Source: an uncultured bacterium (GTDB lineage Bacteria > Planctomycetota > Phycisphaerae > Sedimentisphaerales > Anaerobacaceae). From it: a DNA stretch of 9,921 nt. The translations under genes were made by a program, and so were the position numbers. The stretch spans positions 1 to 9,921 of the forward strand of contig CAJVYK010000066.1 of the NCBI GenBank assembly GCA_913009865.1, in the 5' to 3' direction. Of this stretch, positions 5,474 through 9,921 are shown in pieces. The notes under the pieces are model-generated. The model did not search any database and was not told the DNA's origin. It saw nothing but the letters and a program-made list of their open reading frames with translations. Each line of letters begins with the position of its first letter. The first letter of the stretch is position 1.

Positions 5474-6018
5474 GCTTCTGTTACTGTTATATGTATATGA
5501 CAGGCCTTTTTGCGAATAGGATGGGCTCTGCCTCTGTCTTTTGGTATCCATCTTTTGGTGCCAATGCGTACTCCCGCATCATCAACACGTGCTTCACTGA
5601 CATAAAGATTATCCACATCAGCGGCCTGCTCATCGGCATCTGCGACGGCACTTTTTAGAACCTTGTCAATCATTGTTGCAGCACGTTTTCTTGTGAACTT
5701 CAATATATCCATTGCGTCCTGGACACTTCGGCCGGCTATTAATCTCGCAACCAATCTGGCCTTGCTGGCTGAACCTGGAGCATAGCGATAAGACGAACGC
5801 CAGTCGAGCAAGTCATTTACCTCAGCAGATAAGGCAGTCGCCAGGTGACGAATATCTTCTCTGTGCGGTATGGGCGCAAATCGGCCTTTCTGCCAGTTTT
5901 TAACGGCGGCAACTGCTTCTTTTCTATTCAGATTACCTCTGACAAGTTGGCCAGCCAACCGCTCTATACTCATCCGTCGCTGTTCGCAAAGCCGTTTTAA
6001 TTTATTAGCACTTAACAT
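5470..6018 (-). CDS. rplV: 50S ribosomal protein L22 fused to an N-terminal XRE/Cro-like helix-turn-helix domain
   Basis: The second half is ordinary L22, a 23S rRNA binder whose long hairpin lines the exit tunnel. Residues 78-182 contain YRYAPGSASKARLVARLIAGRSVQDAMDILKF, then AATMIDKVLKSAVADA, VDNLYVSEARVDDAG, the hairpin RWIPKDRGRAHPIRK and HIHITVTEA. Residues 1-72 are extra. KLKRLCEQRRMSIERLAGQL followed by VKNWQKGRFAPIPHREDIRHL and ATALSAEVNDLLDW has the helix pattern of Cro/C1-type DNA-binding domains (WxxGR, then LAxALsaxVndLL). Typical L22 is about 110 residues; this one is 182. The frame is continuous and no ATG precedes the L22 core closely, so the fusion looks real. AAG before the ATG is a poor ribosome binding site. 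What the domain binds is unknown. Confidence 0.95.
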   Translation of the reverse strand: MLSANKLKRLCEQRRMSIERLAGQLVRGNLNRKEAVAAVKNWQKGRFAPIPHREDIRHLATALSAEVNDLLDWRSSYRYAPGSASKARLVARLIAGRSVQDAMDILKFTRKRAATMIDKVLKSAVADADEQAADVDNLYVSEARVDDAGVRIGTKRWIPKDRGRAHPIRKKACHIHITVTEA

Positions 6019-6032
6019 ATCTTGTAAATGGA

Positions 6033-6050
6033 TTTATGCGTTTATGCGTT
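6033..6050 (-). repeat. 8-base tandem repeat upstream of rplV
   Basis: TTTATGCG occurs twice in tandem (6033-6040, 6041-6048) in the rpsS-rplV spacer, followed by TT. This spacer lacks the 7-base units found around most neighbours. Confidence 0.7.
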
Positions 6051-6068
6051 ACTTACTCCACGCATTCA

Positions 6069-6338
6069 CTATCTTATTTTCTTACTTGAATGACCCTTAA
6101 AAGTCCGTGTCGGCGAAAATTCGCCCAGCTTATGTCCAACCATATCCTCGGTAACAAAAACCTTATGAAACATTTTGCCGTTATGAACCATAAAGGTAAA
6201 GCCCACGAACTCGGGAATTATCGTACACCTTCTTGCCCAGGTTTTTATTGGCTCACGAGAGCCGGCTTCAATTTGCCTGTTGACCTTGATAAACAACTTC
6301 TCGTCAACATAAGGTCCTTTTTTAAGAGATCTTCCCAT
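6069..6338 (-). CDS. rpsS: 30S ribosomal protein S19
   Basis: S19 pairs with S13 in the 30S head near the A-site tRNA. The 89 residues MGRSLKKGPYVDEKLFIKV, TWARRCTIIPEFVGFTFMVHNGKMFHKVFVTEDMVGHKLGEFSPTRTFKGH are a close match over the full family length. The ATG at 6338-6336 follows GAGACACGAATT, with GAG nine bases upstream and no stronger ribosome binding site. It starts 30 bases after the rplB stop. Confidence 0.97.
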   Translation of the reverse strand: MGRSLKKGPYVDEKLFIKVNRQIEAGSREPIKTWARRCTIIPEFVGFTFMVHNGKMFHKVFVTEDMVGHKLGEFSPTRTFKGHSSKKIR

Positions 6339-6343
6339 AATTC

Positions 6344-6364
6344 GTGTCTCGTATTTAGCTTCAC
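6344..6364 (-). repeat. Heptamer array upstream of rpsS
   Basis: Three 7-base units on the minus strand, GTGAAGC, TAAATAC, GAGACAC, then GAATT and the ATG. The array nearly fills the 30-base rplB-rpsS spacer. Confidence 0.75.
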
Positions 6365-6368
6365 ACTT

Positions 6369-7220
6369 TTACAGCACCAGCTGTCCCTGCCTTTTATTTT
6401 TGCGTCTTCGAATAATTCTCTTATTACTTGTATTTCGCGGATTTCTTGTTTTACCGCCTTTTGCCAGCACACCCGTGGGCGAACAGGGATGCCGTCCGCC
6501 GTTTGCCCTGCCTTCCCCGCCACCCATTGGATGAGCAACAGGATTCATTGCCTTGCCTCTTACGTGGGGTCTGCGTCCCATATGTCGCTTCCGCCCGGCC
6601 TTACCGATCCGTACATTTTGATGGTCGGGATTACTCAGTCGGCCAATTGTCGCCCGGCATTCCTTGCGAACCATCCGCATTTCACCACTTGGCAAAACAA
6701 TAGTAACCCAATTACCTTCTTTGGCCACAATTTTTGCAGCATTGCCGGCTCCCCTGACCAGCTTTCCACCCTGCCCTGCTGTCATTTCGATATTATGAAT
6801 CTCCATGCTGGCAGGGATAGCTGCCAACGGCATAGCATTACCAACCTTAGGTTCACAAGAAGCGCCGCTTTCCACCTTATCTCCGGCCTTTATACCCAAC
6901 GGCGTTAGTATATATCTTTTCTCGCCATCGCTGTAGTGCAGCAGGGATATAAAACAATTCCTGTTAGGGTCGTATTCAACCGTTGCCACCTTTGCGTGGA
7001 CACCATCTTTATTACGCTTAAAATCAATGAGACGGTAAATTTTCCTTGCCCCGCCGCCTCTAAACCGCGTGGTAGTAACGCCGTGATGATTTCTTCCGCC
7101 GGTCTTTTTTATCCGCCTGCAAAGCGACTTCTCGGGACAGGTCGCCGTCAGCTCGGCATAATCATTTACTGAGCTGTTTCTGCGCCCCGGACTCGTTGGT
7201 TTATAAACTCGAATACCCAT
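6369..7220 (-). CDS. rplB: 50S ribosomal protein L2
   Basis: L2 is needed for subunit association and peptidyl-transferase assembly. The 283 residues begin MGIRVYKPTSPGRRNSSV, contain KTGGRNHHGVTTTRFRGGGARKIYRLIDFKR and GNAMPLAAIPASMEIHNIEMTAGQGGKLVRGAG, and carry the active-region motif NPVAHPMGGGEGR (residues 226-238, His230 the conserved catalysis-associated histidine). The C-terminus is basic (NKRIIRRRKNKRQG), as usual. The ATG at 7220-7218 follows three GAGATAC repeats and GAATT, with GAG nine bases upstream. A long open frame on the other strand over this gene is a shadow. Confidence 0.98.
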   Translation of the reverse strand: MGIRVYKPTSPGRRNSSVNDYAELTATCPEKSLCRRIKKTGGRNHHGVTTTRFRGGGARKIYRLIDFKRNKDGVHAKVATVEYDPNRNCFISLLHYSDGEKRYILTPLGIKAGDKVESGASCEPKVGNAMPLAAIPASMEIHNIEMTAGQGGKLVRGAGNAAKIVAKEGNWVTIVLPSGEMRMVRKECRATIGRLSNPDHQNVRIGKAGRKRHMGRRPHVRGKAMNPVAHPMGGGEGRANGGRHPCSPTGVLAKGGKTRNPRNTSNKRIIRRRKNKRQGQLVL

Positions 7221-7225
7221 AATTC

Positions 7226-7253
7226 GTATCTCGTATCTCGTATCTCGCTTCAG
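7226..7253 (-). repeat. GAGATAC heptamer array upstream of rplB
   Basis: CTGAAGC followed by three perfect GAGATAC units on the minus strand, then GAATT and the rplB ATG. It is the cleanest copy of this family in the window. Confidence 0.92.
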
Positions 7254-7258
7254 ATTCT

Positions 7259-7537
7259 TTAGAACAAATCTATATGGAAATCGGGCTCCAAAAACACAAC
7301 CGCTTTTTTCCAGCTTGGTGTCTGCCCGAAGCTCCTGCCTTTGCGGCGATACTTACCTCTCCGGTTAGCAGTTCTGACTTTGCGTACCTTGACGCTGTAT
7401 ATTTTCTCTATAGCGTTTTTTATTTCCGGTTTATTAGCCCTTTTGTTTACCTCAAAACAGTAAGCACCTTTTGTATTCGCAAAGTGCATTCCCTGCTCTG
7501 TAACCAAAGGTCGAATTATTATATTATAGCTGTCCAC
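7259..7537 (-). CDS. rplW: 50S ribosomal protein L23
   Basis: L23 sits at the tunnel exit and is the docking point for trigger factor and SRP. The 92 residues MDSYNIIIRPLVTEQGMHFANTKGAYCFEVNKRANKPEIKNAIEKIYSVKVRKVRTAN, then KYRRKGRSFGQTPSWKKAVVFLEP, are the family pattern at normal length. The start is GTG at 7537-7535, which lies in one copy of a 17-base tandem duplication; no clear Shine-Dalgarno is visible. It follows rplD after 36 bases. Confidence 0.96.
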   Translation of the reverse strand: MDSYNIIIRPLVTEQGMHFANTKGAYCFEVNKRANKPEIKNAIEKIYSVKVRKVRTANRRGKYRRKGRSFGQTPSWKKAVVFLEPDFHIDLF

Positions 7538-7559
7538 AAGTTATAGCTGCCCACAAGTT
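7526..7559 (-). repeat. 17-base tandem duplication at the rplW start
   Basis: Two adjacent 17-base copies differing at one position (7526-7542 and 7543-7559; minus strand AACTTGTGGACAGCTAT and AACTTGTGGGCAGCTAT). The downstream copy on the minus strand supplies the GTG start and first codons of rplW. The other copy has a GTG out of frame. Confidence 0.9.
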
Positions 7560-7573
7560 TTTAATCGGACCTG

Positions 7574-8215
7574 TTAATTTTCACTTCGTTCGTCTCTATT
7601 CAAAAGAGACAGGAATGCCTCTTTAGTAAACAACATTTTACTGTGATTACAGATATCGCCGGCGTTCAAATCAGCCACAGGCATAAGAGCCACCCTTGAA
7701 ACGTTCCTGGCTGATTTATAAAGGTTTACGTCTATGGAGCTAATCGCTACGAGGCAACTGCCTTTATTTAAAATTTTCAAGTTACTCAAAACACTTACGA
7801 AATCTCTGGTGCGCGGCTTTTCAAAGCTCAGTTCGTCAACCACTACAATATTATTACTCAAAAGCTTTGCTAATACTGCCGAGTCTCTGGCTAATTTTCT
7901 TTGCTTTTTAGGCATACGTTTACTGAAATCTCTGACAACCTTAGCGAAGGTAACACCACCGCCAACACGTTTGCCGGTTCTGCTGTTACCAACTCGGGCA
8001 TTGCCCGTACCTTTCTGCCTGAACAGCTTTCTGGTCGAGCCGACTACCATACCTCTGCTCTTGGTTGTAGCTGTTCCCACTCGCTTATTGGCGTGATACA
8101 TAACAATTGCCTGCTTAAGCAACGGGTACCTGACCGAGCCGCCCAAAGCCGACTCATCGACCTTCAAGCTGTCGATTTCTTCACCCTTTCTGTTGTAAAC
8201 AGTCAAATCAATCAT
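7574..8215 (-). CDS. rplD: 50S ribosomal protein L4
   Basis: L4 reaches into the exit tunnel. In E. coli it represses its own S10 operon through the leader, which is not demonstrated here. The 213 residues begin MIDLTVYNRKGEEIDSLKV, include the tunnel-loop motif STRKLFRQKGTGNARVGNSRT and GGVTFAKVVRDFSKRMPKKQRKLA, then VVVDELSFEKPRTRDFVSVL and a C-terminal LFTKEAFLSLLNR. An upstream in-frame GTG would add 16 residues (including two YEIR copies) that are translated heptamers, so I start at ATG 8215-8213. GAG nine bases upstream belongs to a GAGATAC unit. Confidence 0.97.
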   Translation of the reverse strand: MIDLTVYNRKGEEIDSLKVDESALGGSVRYPLLKQAIVMYHANKRVGTATTKSRGMVVGSTRKLFRQKGTGNARVGNSRTGKRVGGGVTFAKVVRDFSKRMPKKQRKLARDSAVLAKLLSNNIVVVDELSFEKPRTRDFVSVLSNLKILNKGSCLVAISSIDVNLYKSARNVSRVALMPVADLNAGDICNHSKMLFTKEAFLSLLNRDERSEN

Positions 8216-8220
8216 TTTTC

Positions 8221-8277
8221 GTATCTCGTATCTCGTGAAGCGTATCTCGTATTTTCGCTTCACGCTTCACGGGTCAC
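8221..8277 (-). repeat. Mixed heptamer array spanning rplC stop to rplD start, with hairpin
   Basis: Minus-strand units GTGACCC (holding the rplC stop TGA), GTGAAGC twice, an 8-base GAAAATAC, GAGATAC, GCTTCAC, and GAGATAC twice, then GAAAA and ATG. One unit, GCTTCAC, is GTGAAGC inverted. As a result 8234-8242 and 8256-8264 form a perfect 9-bp stem (CGTGAAGCG) with a 13-base loop. Confidence 0.9.
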
Positions 8278-8921
8278 ACTTTTTGGGAGCTACGCACTAT
8301 GACATAGCCGCCAGCGGGGCCCGGTACAGGCCCTTTGACCACTAATAAGTTTTTCTCTTCGTCTATCGCCACCAAACTATGACTCTTTGTCGTCACCCGG
8401 CAGTTACCCATATGCCCTGCCATTTTCTTACCTTTTTTAAGGTTCCCACCATGTCCGGCATCGCTGGCAAAACTTGATATCGAGCCGGGCGCTCTATGCT
8501 TTCGTTCCGTGCCGTGCGAAGCCGGGAAACCGCCAAAGCCGTGCCGCTTCATCACACCGGCGAATCCTTTGCCTTTGCTGGTACCAATAACATCGACAGA
8601 TTTGCTTTCCGCAAAAATCGAGACCGTGACAAGATCTCCAATTTTGCACTCCGGTTTAGCATTGTCCGGCAATCGCATCTCTTTGACGAATTTCTTTGGC
8701 GTTGTATTGGCTTTTTTAGCATGTCCGGTTTCCGGATTATTCCTGCGTGACGGCTTCACATCGTCGAAACCGAACTGAACGGCATTGTAGCCGTCAGTCT
8801 CGCCCGTTTTAACCTGCATAACAGCACACGGGCCGGCCTGTATGACCGTAACGGGCAACAACTTACCCGATTTGTCATAGACCTGAGTCATTCCAACTTT
8901 CTTTCCCAATAACATTGCCAT
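8274..8921 (-). CDS. rplC: 50S ribosomal protein L3
   Basis: L3 starts 50S assembly and reaches the peptidyl-transferase centre. The 215 residues begin MAMLLGKKVGMTQVYDKSGKLLPVTVIQAGPCAVMQVKT and contain GTSKGKGFAGVMKRHGFGGFPASHGTERKHRAPGSI, the finger region, then KGKKMAGHMGNCRVTTKSHSLVAIDEEKNLLVVKGPVPGPAGG. All are standard. The ATG at 8921-8919 is preceded by GAGGA at good distance, part of a GAGGAAT heptamer. The TGA stop begins the next repeat array. Confidence 0.97.
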   Translation of the reverse strand: MAMLLGKKVGMTQVYDKSGKLLPVTVIQAGPCAVMQVKTGETDGYNAVQFGFDDVKPSRRNNPETGHAKKANTTPKKFVKEMRLPDNAKPECKIGDLVTVSIFAESKSVDVIGTSKGKGFAGVMKRHGFGGFPASHGTERKHRAPGSISSFASDAGHGGNLKKGKKMAGHMGNCRVTTKSHSLVAIDEEKNLLVVKGPVPGPAGGYVIVRSSQKV

Positions 8922-8927
8922 TATTTC

Positions 8928-8962
8928 ATTCCTCGTCGCTCGTGCCCCGCCACTCGGGTCAC
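8928..8962 (-). repeat. GC-rich heptamer array upstream of rplC
   Basis: Five 7-base units on the minus strand: GTGACCC, GAGTGGC, GGGGCAC, GAGCGAC, GAGGAAT, followed by GAAATA and the rplC ATG. The last unit supplies a canonical GAGG ribosome binding site. Confidence 0.85.
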
Positions 8963-8974
8963 GGGGGCACCAAG

Positions 8975-9289
8975 TTACGCCTTTATCTTTACAAAAACGC
9001 CTGCCGGCACCACCAAACGGTTCAATACTTCAACTGTTCTTGCGTTGGCCTCGTGAATATCTATCAAACGCTTGTGAGTTCTCAACTCAAACTGCTCACG
9101 CGATTTCTTATCGATGTGGGGACTTCGCAAAACGGTGTACCTTTCGATACGCGTAGGCAATGGCACCGGACCACTGACCCTGGCATTGGTCCTTCGAGCG
9201 TGCTCTACTATCTCCTTAGCAGATGCATCAAGAGCCCTGTGGTCGTAGGCCTCCATTCTGATTCTTATTCTTTCAGTTTCAGTAGCCAT
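8975..9289 (-). CDS. rpsJ: 30S ribosomal protein S10
   Basis: S10 belongs to the 30S head and, as NusE, joins the transcription antitermination complex. The 104 residues MATETERIRIRMEAYDHRALDASAKEIVEHARRTNARVSGPVPLPTRIERYTVLRSPHIDKKSREQFELRTHKRLIDI match the family in length and sequence. The ATG at 9289-9287 is preceded by GGGGAAAG, a good ribosome binding site; an upstream TTG would add MSKASGKV only. It is the first gene of the ribosomal series and follows a leader of up to about 430 bases. Confidence 0.97.
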   Translation of the reverse strand: MATETERIRIRMEAYDHRALDASAKEIVEHARRTNARVSGPVPLPTRIERYTVLRSPHIDKKSREQFELRTHKRLIDIHEANARTVEVLNRLVVPAGVFVKIKA

Positions 9290-9339
9290 AACTTTCCCCG
9301 ACGCTTTCGACAACGCAGAAGTTTTATTTCAAATTCACG

Positions 9340-9364
9340 CTTCAAAATTTATAAGACTTTGAAG
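9340..9364 (-). promoter_or_regulatory. Hairpin in the proximal rpsJ leader
   Basis: CTTCAAA (9340-9346) and TTTGAAG (9358-9364) pair perfectly over seven bases with an 11-base loop. The stem overlaps the -10 element of the proposed proximal promoter, so it could also be part of an operator-like dyad. Confidence 0.4.
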
Positions 9365-9390
9365 TATATCAGCTTATAAACCAGACACAA
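9363..9390 (-). promoter_or_regulatory. Possible proximal promoter P2 for rpsJ
   Basis: Minus strand TATACT (9368-9363) with an extended -10 TGA directly before it, and TTGTGT (9390-9385) 16 bases upstream as a weak -35. Transcription would start about 65 bases before the rpsJ ATG. The -35 matches only half the consensus, so this rests mostly on the extended -10. Confidence 0.4.
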
Positions 9391-9393
9391 GAT

Positions 9394-9416
9394 AAAAAAA
9401 AATACTCTTAGCGTAT
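9394..9416 (-). terminator. Weak stem followed by U9 in the rpsJ leader (possible attenuator)
   Basis: On the minus strand ATAC and GTAT (9416-9413, 9405-9402) form a short AT-rich stem directly followed by nine T residues (9402-9394). The stem is too weak to be convincing as an intrinsic terminator. Its place between the two proposed promoters makes leader attenuation conceivable. Confidence 0.25.
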
Positions 9417-9474
9417 AGTCTTTTATTATCCGTTAAATCTATTTTGCTTGATTTTGGCAGGAAAGGCCTTTTAA

Positions 9475-9541
9475 TTGATTATTGATTATTGATTATTTTT
9501 TTATGCTTTCTTCTATCGTCAATTATCGATAATCAATAATC
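9475..9541 (-). repeat. TTGATTA heptamers and 12-bp inverted repeat in the rpsJ leader
   Basis: Three perfect TTGATTA units (9475-9495, plus strand) face an inverted copy at 9530-9541. Arms 9484-9495 and 9530-9541 pair over 12 bases (GATTATTGATTA) with a 34-base loop. The palindrome ATTATCGATAAT lies at the inner end of the second arm. Confidence 0.8.
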
Positions 9542-9568
9542 CTCGCCTTCCTTAATGAATTCGGGTTC

Positions 9569-9608
9569 GGGCCATTTTGCGGCCCTTCTAAAGCCATTTA
9601 TCGGCTTT
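9569..9608 (-). promoter_or_regulatory. Tandem leader hairpins with a shared loop
   Basis: Two adjacent stems on the minus strand: AAAGCC/GGCTTT (9608-9603 with 9595-9590) and GGGCC/GGCCC (9585-9581 with 9573-9569), each with a 7-base loop. Both contain the pattern GCCGnnAAATGGC, so the second looks like a variant copy of the first. They lie in the untranslated leader expected from P1. I do not recognise a known riboswitch or ribosomal-protein leader. Confidence 0.5.
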
Positions 9609-9727
9609 GGTGTACCCCTAAGTATTTAATAAACCATCCTTGACTACCAAATCACAGATATGCCACAGCCCAACTGGTTTTACGCAAAGTCATCCCTGAC
9701 AATGCTCGCTACGGCTGAAAAACTCTG

Positions 9728-9756
9728 AATATATCACGCAAATCAATCACTGTCAA
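9728..9756 (-). promoter_or_regulatory. Strong sigma70-type promoter P1 for the S10 operon
   Basis: Minus strand TTGACA (9756-9751, perfect -35), a 17-base spacer, then TATATT (9733-9728, five of six -10 bases) with TGA before it as an extended -10. It lies 46 bases after the fusA stop. Predicted transcription start is about 9721, leaving a leader of about 430 bases before rpsJ. No convincing terminator separates it from fusA. Confidence 0.85.
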
Positions 9757-9801
9757 CAAAATGTTACAAAAATTTCGGAATAAATATAAAAAACAGCGAT
9801 A

Positions 9802-9921
9802 TTAAAGCAGAATTTTCCTGGCAATCTGTTCCGGCATCTTTTCATAGCTCAAAGGTTCCATAGTGAAGTTTCCCTGGCCGGCAGTAGCACTTCTAATTTC
9901 GCTGGAATACCCAAACATTTC
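9802..9921 (-). CDS. fusA: Elongation factor G, C-terminal end (runs off right edge)
   Basis: The last 39 residues read EMFGYSSEIRSATAGQGNFTMEPLSYEKMPEQIARKILL, followed by TAA at 9804-9802. The MFGYxxxxRSATxGxGxFTMEfxxYexmPxxia pattern is the end of EF-G domain V, the GTPase that drives ribosomal translocation. Only the tail is present, so I cannot say whether this is the canonical EF-G or one of the paralogues (for example EF-G2 or spdEFG-type). In E. coli tuf would stand between fusA and the S10 operon; here rpsJ follows directly. Confidence 0.9.
   Translation of the reverse strand, partial: EMFGYSSEIRSATAGQGNFTMEPLSYEKMPEQIARKILL

Noticed and set aside
5470..6018. L22 extension as a separate HTH gene joined by sequencing error or frameshift
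   Set aside because: There is one uninterrupted frame, no stop or start near residue 72, and the sequence has protein-like composition throughout.
6090..6908. 272-codon open frame on the plus strand across rpsS and rplB
   Set aside because: It is antisense to two certain ribosomal protein genes, has no recognisable domain, and crosses their boundary. It is a shadow.
8216..8263. 16-residue N-terminal extension of L4 (including YEIR twice)
   Set aside because: It is the translation of GAGATAC/GTGAAGC heptamers. L4 homologues begin near the ATG at 8215.
9801..9802. Intrinsic terminator right after fusA
   Set aside because: A T6 run follows the stop, but no stable stem precedes it.

Overview
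The window is a bacterial ribosomal-protein superoperon read entirely from the minus strand. It enters at the right edge with the 3' end of an elongation factor G gene. Then follows the complete S10 cluster (rpsJ, rplC, rplD, rplW, rplB, rpsS, rplV, rpsC, rplP, rpmC, rpsQ) and the first part of the spc cluster (rplN, rplX, rplE, rpsN type Z, rpsH, rplF, rplR, and the first 35 codons of rpsE at the left edge). Gene order is canonical and no ribosomal protein is missing. Moderate to low GC, zinc-type S14, TTG/GTG starts, EF-G directly before S10 without tuf, and lineage-specific extensions of L22 and S3 would fit a PVC/Planctomycetota bacterium. That placement is an inference from general features and is not proven here.

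Right end (9290-9801): about 510 bases separate fusA and rpsJ. They hold a near-consensus sigma70 promoter just after the fusA stop, two GC-rich hairpins sharing a loop sequence, an AT-rich 12-bp inverted repeat built on 7-mers, a U9 tract after a weak stem, and a weaker second promoter close to rpsJ. This region is the likely control point for the operon.

Middle and left (1-9289): 19 ribosomal protein genes lie close together. They would be co-transcribed and their products assemble into the 30S and 50S subunits. Only rpsH/rplF overlap (TAATG).

Two things stand out. First, L22 is 182 residues long. Its residues 1-72 look like an XRE/Cro-type helix-turn-helix domain fused in frame before an ordinary L22 core, so a DNA-binding-like fold is built into a ribosomal protein of this operon. 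Second, 13 of the 18 spacers between rpsJ and rpsE consist largely of tandem 7-base repeats of several sequence families (GAGATAC, GTGAAGC, TTGATTA, AATTRAR, CTGCAAA, AAAATGT types). Several arrays begin on the upstream stop codon (TGA inside a GTGAnnC unit) and end at the next start codon, with GAG of the last unit 7-10 bases before ATG, where a Shine-Dalgarno would lie. The heptamer arrays also seem to have encroached on the 3' ends of rpsC and rpmC.
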